Source of the DNA: Pseudomonas duriflava
GTDB taxonomy: Bacteria > Pseudomonadota > Gammaproteobacteria > Pseudomonadales > Pseudomonadaceae
Length of the DNA stretch: 34,770 nt
Direction: 5' to 3'
Assembly: GCF_007830155.1 (NCBI RefSeq)
Contig: NZ_VLKY01000016.1
Coordinates: 1 to 34,770 of the forward strand
In this document: piece by piece, positions 15,267 to 23,957 of the stretch
How the letters are laid out: each line of letters opens with the position of its first letter
Numbering within the stretch: position 1 is the first letter of the stretch
Notes under the pieces: model-generated
Database searches by the model: none
Seen by the model: the letters and a program-made list of their open reading frames with translations, nothing else
What the model was told of the DNA's origin: nothing
Position numbers and translations under genes: made by a program

Positions 15267-16673
15267 TTACAGTAGCTTGCCAGGATTCATCAGCTGGTTT
15301 GGATCGATGGCCTGCTTGATGCGCAGCATCAGCTCAAGCTCAATGGGGGACTTGTAGTGTTTTAACTCATCACGGCGCAGTTGACCCACACCATGCTCAG
15401 CACTAATGCTTCCCTCATGGCTCATGACGCGATCATGAACCAGGCGATTAAGGGCCTCGGTTAGCATGTGATAGCGCTCCGGGGAGGTGTCCCGTGGAAG
15501 TAACACGTTGTAGTGGAGATTGCCGTCACCCAGATGGCCAAAGTTGATAAGGGGTAGTTCAGGAAAGACTTCCCGCAAGGCCTTGTCAGACTCATCGACA
15601 AAATGTGGTATCTGGGAGATGGGTAATGCAATGTCGTGCTTGATCGCCATGCCAGCACGAACCTGGGCTTGTGAAATCCCCTCACGCAATCGCCAGAATT
15701 CGGCAGCCTGGCGTTCATTGGTGGCAATAACCGCATCTTGAATCCAGTCATGTTTAAGTCCATGATTTAGCGAGTCTTCCAGGAGCCCGGCCAGATCACC
15801 CGGACGGGTGTCGCTCAGTTCAATAAGTGCATGAAGGGCAGGGCGGCTTTGTAGGGGAACGCGTGCGCTGTCAACATGGGCGGCAATCAGATCCAGACAG
15901 CTCGCTGAAAGCATCTCGAAGGCTACCAGTCGCTCACCACAGCTGGCGCGCAGGTGGGTGAGCAGGGAGATCAACTTAGGCAACGTGGCGCTGCCGACCC
16001 AGGCGACCGCTCGGCCCTGGGGGCTAGGGTAAAGCTTGAGAACAGCCGCGGTGATAACTCCAAGGGTTCCCTCAGAGCCGATAAAGAGATCACGCAGGTC
16101 AAACCCCGTATTATCCTTGCGCAGACCACGCAGTCCGTTCCAGATGCGACCATCGGGCAAAACGACCTCAAGGCCCAGGGTCAGGGCGCGCATGTTGCCA
16201 TAGCGCAACACCGCGGTTCCCCCGGCATTGGTGGCAAGGTTACCGCCCAGGGTACAACTGCCTTCCGCGCCAAGGCTTAAGGGAAAGAACCGGTCGACCT
16301 CACGCGCCACTTGCTGAACCTCGGCCAGCAGCACTCCGGCCTCAACGGTAAGCGTATCGTTGATAGGGTCAACCTGGCGAATACGCTTGAGCCGTTCCAG
16401 ACTCAGGATCACCTGGGCCCCGCTGGTATCGGGCGTTGCCCCGCCGCTCATGCCTGTGTTGCCCCCTTGGGGAACGACAGGAATATGATGTCGATGGCAG
16501 AGTTTGATAGCTGCCGAGACCTCCTCTGTATTGCCGGGCCGCAGCACAGCGGCAGTGCGCCCTTGCCATTTACCCAGCCAGTCCGTGCAATAGCGCGCCA
16601 TGGCGTCAGAGTCGGTAAGAACCCCAGCAGGCCCTAGCAGGGCACGAAATTGCTCAAGTAGTTCCGGTGTCAT
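15267..16673 (-). CDS. FAD-linked D-2-hydroxyacid dehydrogenase (GlcD/D-LDH/D-2HGDH type)
   Basis: Product of 468 aa, typical for the VAO/PCMH-type flavoenzyme family that oxidises D-2-hydroxy acids such as D-lactate, glycolate or D-2-hydroxyglutarate. The FAD-binding part contains the PQGGNTGMSGGATPD loop (about 69-83), GAEGSCTLGGNLATNAGG and DLFIGSEGTLGVITAAVLKL. The C-terminal cap has the metal/substrate segment NFGHLGDGNLHYNVLLP and the closing SAEHGVGQLRRDELKHYKSP. ATG 16673 overlaps the stop of the upstream racemase gene (ATGA), so the two form one operon, divergent from the LysR gene. The exact substrate is not readable from the sequence; the neighbours suggest a 2-hydroxy acid produced in cyclic-amide catabolism. 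Confidence 0.85.
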   Translation of the reverse strand: MTPELLEQFRALLGPAGVLTDSDAMARYCTDWLGKWQGRTAAVLRPGNTEEVSAAIKLCHRHHIPVVPQGGNTGMSGGATPDTSGAQVILSLERLKRIRQVDPINDTLTVEAGVLLAEVQQVAREVDRFFPLSLGAEGSCTLGGNLATNAGGTAVLRYGNMRALTLGLEVVLPDGRIWNGLRGLRKDNTGFDLRDLFIGSEGTLGVITAAVLKLYPSPQGRAVAWVGSATLPKLISLLTHLRASCGERLVAFEMLSASCLDLIAAHVDSARVPLQSRPALHALIELSDTRPGDLAGLLEDSLNHGLKHDWIQDAVIATNERQAAEFWRLREGISQAQVRAGMAIKHDIALPISQIPHFVDESDKALREVFPELPLINFGHLGDGNLHYNVLLPRDTSPERYHMLTEALNRLVHDRVMSHEGSISAEHGVGQLRRDELKHYKSPIELELMLRIKQAIDPNQLMNPGKLL

Positions 16674-17341
16674 CAGCCCTTCTCCCAATCAAGACAAATA
16701 CGGCCCAGGGCCATTACCGCGGCGGCCTGACTGGGTTCCACCACAGGGATACCCAACGCCCGCTGCAACGCCTCTCGATGCTGCGCCAGCCCTGCGCAGC
16801 CCATCACCAGTACATCGGCATAGTGCTCATCACGCAGCCTGCGCCCAACGACCGCAAGGCGATCCTGACGCTGTCGGGCATCACCCAGCGCCGTGATGCT
16901 TAAGCCGATGGCCTCTTCTCCGGCAAAGCGATCCAGTATTCCCATTGCACCATAGGTGCGCAGGTGACGAGCGCGCGCACTGTCCTGCATCGCGATCACC
17001 CCGAAACGCTCGCCCAGCGTAAGCGCGGTCAGGAGCGCTGATTCTCCAATCCCAAGCACAGGCCGGCGGGTGACCTCCCGGGCAGCGGCTAATGCAGGAT
17101 CACTAAAGCAGGCAATGACAAACGCGCCGCTTGTGGCCTCATGTGTCCTTATCAGCTCAAGCAGCGGTGGCGTCACGCGAGCAATGTCGCGCTGGGTTTG
17201 CACGCCCGCTGGGCCGTCATGCAAGGTCAGACACCTGATCGCCGGACCACCGCTGAGTCGAAGCGGCGCAAGCGCCGTATCGATACCCCGGGTAACGGCC
17301 TCATTGCTGTTGGGATTGATAACAATCAAAGGGGGATGCAT
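16673..17341 (-). CDS. Asp/Glu/hydantoin racemase family protein
   Basis: Product of 222 aa, matching the usual 210-250 aa of hydantoin and allantoin racemases. The N-terminus PLIVINPNSNEAVT is the family signature for substrate binding. The two catalytic cysteines expected in each half-domain are present: FVIACFSDP (C78) and VLVMGCAGL (C182). The fold needs no cofactor. Together with the hydantoinase at 20219 it suggests racemisation of a 5-substituted hydantoin or related compound before ring opening. It is the first gene of the leftward pair, starting 138 bp from the divergent LysR gene. Related maleate isomerases or arylmalonate decarboxylases share the fold, so the exact reaction is open. 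Confidence 0.85.
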   Translation of the reverse strand: MHPPLIVINPNSNEAVTRGIDTALAPLRLSGGPAIRCLTLHDGPAGVQTQRDIARVTPPLLELIRTHEATSGAFVIACFSDPALAAAREVTRRPVLGIGESALLTALTLGERFGVIAMQDSARARHLRTYGAMGILDRFAGEEAIGLSITALGDARQRQDRLAVVGRRLRDEHYADVLVMGCAGLAQHREALQRALGIPVVEPSQAAAVMALGRICLDWEKG

Positions 17342-17433
17342 GGCACCTCCGGTGAGAAACGAGGGGGAGAGGAGATCCCGGTAGTGTAATCAGGCTGATA
17401 CGGCACAGACCTTGCTGATTTGTTCATCATCCA

Positions 17434-17446
17434 TAACGTTGCGTTA
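17434..17446. promoter_or_regulatory. Candidate LysR-type operator (T-N11-A)
   Basis: TAACGTTGCGTTA is a perfect interrupted palindrome (TAACG-3-CGTTA) of the classic T-N11-A form bound by LysR-type regulators. It lies in the 138-bp divergent region, 33 bases before the LysR start codon. This is where autoregulation and control of the racemase-oxidase pair would be expected. Assigned by pattern and position only. Confidence 0.55.
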
Positions 17447-17479
17447 AGGAATGCCCTGACAAAGCCCTAAGGAAATGCC

Positions 17480-18391
17480 ATGTCGCTTAACCTGCGTCAG
17501 ATCGAAGTCTTTCGTGCGGTCATGACCACGGGCAGCATCAGCGGGGCCTCCCGGCTCCTGCTGGTCTCCCAGCCAGCCGTCAGCAGGCTCTTGTCATACA
17601 CGGAAAGCCGGATTGGATTTTCATTGTTTGAACGGATAAAAGGGCGCCTGTACCCAACGCCTGAAGCGAAAAAACTCTTTCGTGAAGTGGAAAGCGTCTA
17701 CGCTGGGGTGCAGCGGGTCAACACCCTGGCTCATGACCTGGCGGAGCGTTCACAAGGATCCGTGCATATTGTGTCCAGTCCCAGCATTGGCCAGATGCTG
17801 ATCCCCCAGGCCATCACCGCATTTCGCGAGCGCCACCCTGACGTCAAGTGCACCTTTACCTACCTGGGCTTTAATCACTTGCGTGACAGCCTGTTAAACC
17901 AGCAGGCTGACCTGGGTGTGGTGATCCTGCCCATGAGGCATCCCAACCTTGAGATGGTCCCTCTTTGCAGAGGCCATCTGGTATGCATCCTGCCCTACAA
18001 CCATCCGCTGACACGGCGGGCCACCCTGCAACTGGCCGATCTAAGGCCATACCCCTTGATCAGCTATGACCGTGAGACGCCCTTTGGCGCGGTGGTCGCC
18101 GATATGTACGCGGCGTGCGGCGAGCCAATGCGCATCGCCATCGAGGTAGGGTCACCGCAAAATGCCTGCGCACTGGTGCAAAGCGGGGCGGGCCTGGCCC
18201 TGGTCGATGACTTTTCGGTTAGCAGTTGGTCCCAGAGCAACTTTGTCGTAAGGCCCGTGGCGCCGGCACCCACGCTGGTAGCCAACCTGGTGCATAGCCG
18301 CTATGAGCCCCTGTCCAAACCAGCCCAGCACTTTGTTGCCACGTTGCGAAGCACGATGGCTCACCATGGCTTTCAGGCGGCCGAGGCATAA
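17480..18391 (+). CDS. LysR-type transcriptional regulator
   Basis: Product of 303 aa, the normal LTTR length. The N-terminal winged HTH (about 3-62) has LRQIEVFRAVMTTGSISGAS, LLVSQPAVSRLLSYTESRIG and FSLFERIKGRLYPTPEA. A linker helix and a periplasmic-binding-like effector domain follow (from about 92, SVHIVSSPSIGQMLIPQAI). The sequence is reminiscent of OccR/NocR-type regulators of amino-acid or opine uptake, in keeping with the ABC importer downstream. AAGGA lies 9 bases before the ATG. It is divergent from the racemase/oxidase pair and heads the rightward genes, so it probably controls both arms. Confidence 0.92.
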   Translation: MSLNLRQIEVFRAVMTTGSISGASRLLLVSQPAVSRLLSYTESRIGFSLFERIKGRLYPTPEAKKLFREVESVYAGVQRVNTLAHDLAERSQGSVHIVSSPSIGQMLIPQAITAFRERHPDVKCTFTYLGFNHLRDSLLNQQADLGVVILPMRHPNLEMVPLCRGHLVCILPYNHPLTRRATLQLADLRPYPLISYDRETPFGAVVADMYAACGEPMRIAIEVGSPQNACALVQSGAGLALVDDFSVSSWSQSNFVVRPVAPAPTLVANLVHSRYEPLSKPAQHFVATLRSTMAHHGFQAAEA

Positions 18392-18489
18392 CGTGAGGTT
18401 AAGCCGTTCAGATAAAAAGGCATACGACAGCCTGCGACCGATGGGGCAAGAATCAAAGGCACCTCTCTGTTGCCCCAAAGGATGTTGCA

Positions 18490-19416
18490 ATGACCCTGCT
18501 CGACGCCTCCGGTATCTACACCATCTGCCCCACGCCATTTGATCTACATGGCCAGGTCGATGTCGACAGCATCAAGACCCTTGTGGAGTTCCAGATTGAG
18601 GTCGGTGTCAGGGGCCTGGCCGTACTGGGCTTTCTGGGCGAGGCCCACAAGTTGACCAATGCCGAGCGACGTCAGGTCATCACCGCGTTTGTGAGCGGCG
18701 CACGCGGCCGGGTACCCGTCTGGGTCGGGGTGCGGGCGCTAGGGATTCCCGGCGCCATCGAGCAGGCGCTGGAAGCCCAGGCGTTGGGCGCTTCAGCCGT
18801 CTTTGCAGCCCCACTGGACGGTGTTTCGGATGCGGTTCTCTTCGACTACTACAAGGCGCTCGGTAAGGCTCTGCACATCCCGGTAATCATTCATGACTTT
18901 CCTGACTCCTTTGGTACGCAAATCAGCGCCGAAGTGGTCGCGCGGCTGGGCCGGGAAGGGGGTGTCAACATGATCAAGATGGAGGAGCCTCCCGTTGGCC
19001 CCAAGATCACGCGAATCCGGGAGCTTGCCGGTGACTCTATGCGCGTGTTTGGCGGACTGGGCGGCGTGTACCTGTTGGAAGAGTTGCAGCGTGGCGCCGT
19101 GGGCACCATGACCGGCTTTGCCTTTCCCGAGGTACTGGTATCGATTTATGACCAGTTCCGCCAGGGCAATCTTGAGGGCGCCGCTGCAACCTTTGACCAC
19201 TACTGCCCGCTGCTTCGCTATGAGTTCCAGCCCAGGCTCGGACTGGCGCTGCGTAAATACATCTATCAGCAGCGCGGGGTGATTGCCTGTGATCATGTGC
19301 GCGCCCCCGGCATGCGCATTGATGCCTATACCAGGGATGAGCTTGAGGCGGTGGTCTGTCGTGTCGGGCTCTCCCTTGAGGCTCGCGGGCCTCAAGCGGT
19401 TCAAAAGGGAGCATAA
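18490..19416 (+). CDS. Dihydrodipicolinate synthase (DapA)-family aldolase/lyase
   Basis: Product of 308 aa, a class I (beta/alpha)8 aldolase related to DapA and N-acetylneuraminate lyase. The Schiff-base lysine sits in VNMIKMEEPP (K163). The substrate carboxylate loop, GTTGE in DapA, is GFLGE (47-51), and the DapA catalytic-tyrosine position (Y-N-V-P) reads H135-D-F-P. It therefore lacks the DHDPS tyrosine and is unlikely to be a lysine-synthesis enzyme. A catabolic lyase or hydrolase acting on a 2-keto acid is more likely. AAGGATG precedes the ATG. The SDR gene follows after 2 bases, so both belong to the rightward operon. Confidence 0.85.
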   Translation: MTLLDASGIYTICPTPFDLHGQVDVDSIKTLVEFQIEVGVRGLAVLGFLGEAHKLTNAERRQVITAFVSGARGRVPVWVGVRALGIPGAIEQALEAQALGASAVFAAPLDGVSDAVLFDYYKALGKALHIPVIIHDFPDSFGTQISAEVVARLGREGGVNMIKMEEPPVGPKITRIRELAGDSMRVFGGLGGVYLLEELQRGAVGTMTGFAFPEVLVSIYDQFRQGNLEGAAATFDHYCPLLRYEFQPRLGLALRKYIYQQRGVIACDHVRAPGMRIDAYTRDELEAVVCRVGLSLEARGPQAVQKGA

Positions 19417-19418
19417 CC

Positions 19419-20198
19419 ATGGATCTGGGACTCAAGGGGCGAGTGGCGCTGGTGTGTGCATCCAGCAAGGGGCTGGGTAAGGCATGTGCCTTTTCCCTGG
19501 CGCGCGAAGGCGTCGTGCTAACGCTGGTGGCCAGAGGGCAGGCTGTGCTGGAGGCCACTGCCGAGGAGATCCGGCAGGCCACAGGCGTAGCGGTCACCAC
19601 GGTGGCCTGCGATATTACCACCGAGGCCGGGCGCAGGGCTGCCCTGGAAGGATGCCCGACGCCGGATATCCTGATAACCAACGCAGGCGGCCCGCCGCCA
19701 GGTAGCTTTCGGGACTGGTCACGCGAGGACTGGATCGCCGCGCTGGATGCCAACATGCTAGGCCCGATCGCCCTGATTCGTGCCACTGTGGATGGCATGC
19801 AAATGCGCGGCTTTGGCCGGATCGTCAATATTACCTCCGGTGCGGTAAAAGCTCCTATTGATAGCCTGGGCTTGTCCAATGGCGCCCGCTCGGGCCTGAC
19901 CGGATTTGTGGCCGGCCTGGCGCGCAAGACTATTGCCCACAATGTGACCATTAATAATCTCCTGCCGGGCCCCTTTGAAACGGATCGGCTCCTGGCTACC
20001 GCGGCGGGGGCTGCCAAACAGACGGGCCAGTCCCTGGAAGAGGTACTGGCCAGGCGTCGCACTGCCAATCCCGCCGGCCGTTTTGGAAAGGCTTCCGAGT
20101 TTGGTGATGCTTGTGCCTACCTGTGTAGCGCTCAGGCCGGCTATATCACAGGCCAAAACTGGCTGCTCGATGGCGGCGCCTACCCTGGCACGTTTTAA
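19419..20198 (+). CDS. Short-chain dehydrogenase/reductase with unusual active site
   Basis: Product of 259 aa with a classical SDR Rossmann fold. The cofactor loop is CASSKGLGKACA (about 13-24, GxxxGxG-like), then NAGG (88-91), VNITSG with the catalytic-type serine S140, and the C-terminal GQNWLLDGGAYPG. The usual Y-x3-K pair is not visible: the expected position reads LGLSNGARSGLTGF (about 150-163). This variant occurs in a subset of SDRs, some annotated as 3-oxoacyl-ACP reductases. It starts 2 bases after the aldolase gene and is followed by the hydantoinase gene. Its likely job is oxidation or reduction of a pathway intermediate, but the catalytic mechanism is uncertain. Confidence 0.85.
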   Translation: MDLGLKGRVALVCASSKGLGKACAFSLAREGVVLTLVARGQAVLEATAEEIRQATGVAVTTVACDITTEAGRRAALEGCPTPDILITNAGGPPPGSFRDWSREDWIAALDANMLGPIALIRATVDGMQMRGFGRIVNITSGAVKAPIDSLGLSNGARSGLTGFVAGLARKTIAHNVTINNLLPGPFETDRLLATAAGAAKQTGQSLEEVLARRRTANPAGRFGKASEFGDACAYLCSAQAGYITGQNWLLDGGAYPGTF

Positions 20199-20218
20199 CC
20201 GATGAGGAGACAGCTCGC

Positions 20219-21688
20219 ATGACTGCATTTGACCTCACCGTTCGTAATGGCCGTGTTGCAACGGCCAGTGACACGTTTGAAGCAGATATTGGTATCCGTG
20301 ATGGACTGATCGTCGCGTTGGAAAAGACGCTCCCGCCAGGCCGGCAGGATATCGATGCGGCAGGTCGCTGGGTTTTGCCTGGTGGCGTCGACAGCCACTG
20401 CCATGTCGAGCAGCTGTCAGGAATGGGTGTCATGTGCGCCGATGACTTCTACAGCGCCACGGTATCCGCCGCGTTTGGTGGAACCACCACCATCATCCCG
20501 TTTGCCGCCCAGCATCGAGGCCACCGGTTGCCAGAGGTGGTGGCGGATTACAGCCGCCGGGCCGCGGAAAAGGCCGTGATCGACTATGCGTTTCACCTGA
20601 TTCTCACAGACCCCACGCCAGAGGCACTGTCCACACACCTGCCCGATCTGATCCGCAGTGGTATCACCTCGTTCAAGGTATTCATGACCTATGAGGCCCT
20701 AAAGCTTGGTGATGCACAGATCCTGGACGTACTGGCCGTGGCCGACCGCGAGGGCGCACTGGTCATGGTGCATGCGGAAAACAACGACATCATTCACTGG
20801 ATCGTCAAGCATCTGCAGCAGCAGGGATTTACCGAGCCCAAATACCATGCCGTTGCCCACGCACCGCTGGCCGAGGCTGAGGCCACACACCGCGCGATTA
20901 CCCTGGCCCGTCTGCTGGATACCCCCCTGCTGATTGTTCATGTCTCCCAGGCCGAAGCGATTGCTACCATCCGCCAGGCCCAGGGTCTGGGCGCGCATAT
21001 CCATGCCGAGACCTGCCCGCAGTACCTGTTTCTGACCGCGGAGGATATCGATCTTCCCGGGGTAGAGGGCGCAAAGTTCTGCTGCAGCCCGCCCCCGCGT
21101 GACCGGCAGAGTCAGGACGCGGTCTGGCAGGGACTGCTTGACGGTACCTTAGCGCTGTTTTCATCCGACCATGCACCCTACCGGTTTGACGAGACCGGCA
21201 AGCTTCCGCAGGGCGAGAAGACAACGTTCAAGCAGATCGCCAATGGCTTGCCAGGCCTTGAAGTGCGAATGCCCCTGTTGTTTAGCGAAGGCGTGATAGG
21301 CGGAAAGATCAGCATCAACGAATTCGTTGCACTGACGGCCACCAACCATGCCCGTATGTATGGACTGCTCCCGCGCAAGGGCACGATTGCCATTGGGTCA
21401 GATGCAGACCTTGCCCTCTGGAATCCTGAACGCAAGGTTGTGCTGACCGATGCCCTCATGCACGACAACGTAGGCTACACCCCGTATGCCGGGCGCCAGG
21501 TACAGGGCTGGCCGGAGGTGGTCATCAACCGGGGCCGTATCGTGGTGGACGACGGCACGCTTCACGCAGAGCGAGGCTCGGGCAGGTTTTTGCCATGCGG
21601 TCTGCCAGAGCCCGTAAGGCAGGCGCGTGCGCGGCAAAAGCCAGCCCATTTCATCCGCACGTTGTTTGAAAACGCTCACACACGATAA
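20219..21688 (+). CDS. Dihydropyrimidinase/D-hydantoinase-family cyclic amidohydrolase
   Basis: Product of 489 aa, as expected for tetrameric dihydropyrimidinases and D-hydantoinases, which open cyclic diamides. All metal ligands of the binuclear centre are present: GVDSHCH (H60, H62), the carboxylated lysine in TSFKVFMTYEA (K153), VHAENN (H185), IVHVSQAEA (H241) and SSDHAPY (D317). Y158 matches the conserved catalytic/substrate tyrosine. The N-terminal beta-sandwich (DLTVRNGRVAT) and the C-terminal one (KGTIAIGSDADLALWNP) are normal. GAGGAGA precedes the ATG. The paired racemase and importer point to use of an external hydantoin-like ring. The N-carbamoylase that usually follows is absent. 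Confidence 0.92.
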   Translation: MTAFDLTVRNGRVATASDTFEADIGIRDGLIVALEKTLPPGRQDIDAAGRWVLPGGVDSHCHVEQLSGMGVMCADDFYSATVSAAFGGTTTIIPFAAQHRGHRLPEVVADYSRRAAEKAVIDYAFHLILTDPTPEALSTHLPDLIRSGITSFKVFMTYEALKLGDAQILDVLAVADREGALVMVHAENNDIIHWIVKHLQQQGFTEPKYHAVAHAPLAEAEATHRAITLARLLDTPLLIVHVSQAEAIATIRQAQGLGAHIHAETCPQYLFLTAEDIDLPGVEGAKFCCSPPPRDRQSQDAVWQGLLDGTLALFSSDHAPYRFDETGKLPQGEKTTFKQIANGLPGLEVRMPLLFSEGVIGGKISINEFVALTATNHARMYGLLPRKGTIAIGSDADLALWNPERKVVLTDALMHDNVGYTPYAGRQVQGWPEVVINRGRIVVDDGTLHAERGSGRFLPCGLPEPVRQARARQKPAHFIRTLFENAHTR

Positions 21689-21697
21689 GGAGAGGAT

Positions 21698-22537
21698 ATG
21701 CACAAGGTATTACAGGTCTTCCTGTGGTGGACTGGTGTCGCCCTGGCACAGGCGGTGATTGCTGATGAGCCGCTTCGAACGGCGGTGGACACCACGTTTG
21801 CCCCGCATGCCATGCCCAGGCTGGAGGGTGGGTTGCAGGGATTTAATGTAGACCTGGGCGAGGCGCTGGCCAAACAGATGGGGCGTGAAATCATCATCGA
21901 AGGCGCTGAGTTCTCAGGCCTGATCCCTGGCCTCAACGCGGGCAAGTACGATTTTATCGTGGCCCCGGTTACCGTTACCGAGGAGCGCAGCAAGACCCTG
22001 CTCTTTACCGAAGGCTACCTGGATTCGGATTACACCTTTGTTCAGAAGAAGGGCGTAGCGCCGATCACCGATCTGGCTGGGTTAAGTGGGATGAAGCTTG
22101 CTGTCAACAAGGGGTCGAATTACGAGAGCTGGGCGCGGCAAAACGCCAAGCACTATGGGTTCACGTTTGACGTTTACAGCAGTAACGCCGATGCCATCCA
22201 GGCCTTGTTGTCCGGCCGGGCCGATGCCAACCTCGGCGGCAATACGGTCTCAGCCTTTGCTGCCAGGCGTAACCCCCTCTTGCAAACCAGCTATACCATC
22301 AAGACAGGTCAGGTGTGGGCGATTCCCTTGCGCCATGACGATGTACAGGGACGTGCGCGGGTAGACCAGGCGCTTAAATGCCTAAAGCAGAACGGCACGG
22401 TGGCTGCCCTGGCAAAAAAATGGTTTGGCCTTGAGCCTGGGCCCACCTCGGCGTCCGTGCAAATTATGCCCGGGCATGGCGTGCCGGGTATGGCGGGGTA
22501 TGACAGCACACCGGTAACCCTGGAGTGTAGCGCATGA
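21698..22537 (+). CDS. ABC transporter substrate-binding protein, polar amino-acid type
   Basis: Product of 279 aa, SBP family 3. An N-terminal signal peptide ([20 protein letters not shown], cleavage near AIA-DEP) is followed by a bilobed domain. Family features include [55 protein letters not shown] with [14 protein letters not shown], and the C-terminal [10 protein letters not shown]. The tail after about 245 is unusually long and carries a lone Cys near the end. GGAGAGG lies upstream of the ATG. The stop overlaps the start of the ATPase gene (ATGA). It presumably delivers the substrate of the hydantoinase pathway. Confidence 0.92.
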   Translation: MHKVLQVFLWWTGVALAQAVIADEPLRTAVDTTFAPHAMPRLEGGLQGFNVDLGEALAKQMGREIIIEGAEFSGLIPGLNAGKYDFIVAPVTVTEERSKTLLFTEGYLDSDYTFVQKKGVAPITDLAGLSGMKLAVNKGSNYESWARQNAKHYGFTFDVYSSNADAIQALLSGRADANLGGNTVSAFAARRNPLLQTSYTIKTGQVWAIPLRHDDVQGRARVDQALKCLKQNGTVAALAKKWFGLEPGPTSASVQIMPGHGVPGMAGYDSTPVTLECSA

Positions 22538-23280
22538 ATACTGCGGCCTACCCGATCCTGGAGCTGGTTGGCCTGCGCAAGCACTACGGGGATCAGGAGG
22601 TGCTCAAGGGCATTGACCTGCGGGTTCGCCCGGGTGAGCTGGTCTGCGTGATTGGCCCGTCAGGTTCAGGTAAAAGCAGCATGCTGCGCTGCTGTAATCG
22701 ACTGGAGGAGTGCTCGGGTGGGCAAATCGTGGTGGACGGCACTGACCTTGCCGCGCCGGGCGTCAATCTCAACCAGGTGCGGCAAAAGATTGGCATGGTC
22801 TTTCAGCAGTTCAACCTCTACCCCCACCTAAACGTGCTGGGAAACGTGACCCTGGCGTTGCGCAAGGTCCAGGGCTATTCCCGTGCAAAGGCACAGGAAA
22901 AAGCCCTGGCGGCGCTGGCTCGGGTGGGGCTGGCAGACAAGGCCGATGCCTGGCCGGCCGCCTTGTCTGGAGGTCAGCAACAACGGGTCGGCATTGCCCG
23001 GGCTATCGCCCTGGAACCCAGGATCGTGCTGTTTGACGAGCCTACCAGCGCTCTGGATCCCGAGCTGGTAGGCAGTGTGCTGCAGGTGATGCAGGAGCTG
23101 CGTGAGAGCGGTATGACCATGCTGGTTGTCACCCATGAGATGGCCTTTGCCCGGGCTGTTGCTGACCGCGTGGTCTTTATGGATGGTGGGGTGATTGTTG
23201 AGCAGGGACCGCCTGATGCGATTTTTGGGGCGCCTCGTGAACTGCGTACCCAGGCCTTCCTGCAAAGGGTCTGCTCCTGA
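22534..23280 (+). CDS. ABC transporter ATP-binding protein, polar amino-acid type
   Basis: Product of 248 aa, GlnQ/HisP-like. Walker A is GPSGSGKSS (41-49), Q-loop Q91 in [12 protein letters not shown], signature LSGGQQQR (144-151), Walker [13 protein letters not shown] (164-175, E169) and the switch histidine in VVTHEM. All catalytic residues are intact. It overlaps the binding-protein gene by 4 bp and the first permease by one base (TGATG), so the importer genes are translationally coupled. Confidence 0.95.
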   Translation: MNTAAYPILELVGLRKHYGDQEVLKGIDLRVRPGELVCVIGPSGSGKSSMLRCCNRLEECSGGQIVVDGTDLAAPGVNLNQVRQKIGMVFQQFNLYPHLNVLGNVTLALRKVQGYSRAKAQEKALAALARVGLADKADAWPAALSGGQQQRVGIARAIALEPRIVLFDEPTSALDPELVGSVLQVMQELRESGMTMLVVTHEMAFARAVADRVVFMDGGVIVEQGPPDAIFGAPRELRTQAFLQRVCS

Positions 23281-23957
23281 TGGATATCCAGCAGCTGCTC
23301 TTTACCTTTGCCAATGCCGAGGTGGCCGCACGCTACTGGCCGGATATTGCAATGGGGATGCGAATCACCCTTGAGCTGGGGGCCTGGGTGACGGTGAGCG
23401 GCCTGATCCTGGGTGTGGGCCTTGCGCTACTCAGGGCGCTCCAGTGGCGGCCCCTTACGCTGCTCATTGTCTGTTTTGCCGATATCATGCGTGCGCTACC
23501 ACCCCTGGTGGTCATTATCATGTTCTACTTTGCCTTCCCCTATATCGAACTGTCCATGTCAGCCTTTACGGCGACCTGGCTTGCGCTCTCCCTGGTCCTG
23601 GCGGCCTATGCCGAGGAAAGCCTGTGGGGAGGTATTCGCGCGGTGTCGAAGGGGCAGAGTGAGGCCGCCCGTGCCAGCGGCTTATCCTGGTGGCAGTGCA
23701 TGACCAGCGTCATCCTGCCCCAGGCCTCGCGGATTGCCCTGCCAGGCCTGACCAATCGCGTCATTGCCGTGGCCAAGAACACCGCGCTCGGCTCCGTGGT
23801 GGCGCTAAGCGAAATACTTAATAACGCCCAGTCAGCCAGCAGTAATGCCGGCAATCCAACGCCGTTGGTGCTTGGCGCGCTGGCCTATCTGTTGATTTTC
23901 ATTCCCGTGGTCCTGCTTGGCCGCTGGTTGGAAGCCCGTATGGCCTGGAGGCGCTAA
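23280..23957 (+). CDS. ABC transporter permease, polar amino-acid type (HisM/GlnP family)
   Basis: Product of 225 aa with five predicted membrane helices. The cytoplasmic coupling loop is ESLWGGIRAVSKGQSEAARA followed by SGLSWWQCMTSVILPQASRI, which is the EAA motif that docks on the ATPase. The segment DIMRALPPLVVIIMFYFAFP is typical of the family. It starts within the ATPase stop and ends one base inside the second permease gene. It probably forms a heterodimeric pore with that protein. Confidence 0.93.
   Translation: MDIQQLLFTFANAEVAARYWPDIAMGMRITLELGAWVTVSGLILGVGLALLRALQWRPLTLLIVCFADIMRALPPLVVIIMFYFAFPYIELSMSAFTATWLALSLVLAAYAEESLWGGIRAVSKGQSEAARASGLSWWQCMTSVILPQASRIALPGLTNRVIAVAKNTALGSVVALSEILNNAQSASSNAGNPTPLVLGALAYLLIFIPVVLLGRWLEARMAWRR

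Noticed and set aside
19037-20068. 343-aa open frame on the minus strand
   Set aside because: It lies antisense to the aldolase and SDR genes, which have full family motifs. Its own translation is Arg/Ser/Pro-rich as expected of a shadow frame in GC-rich DNA.
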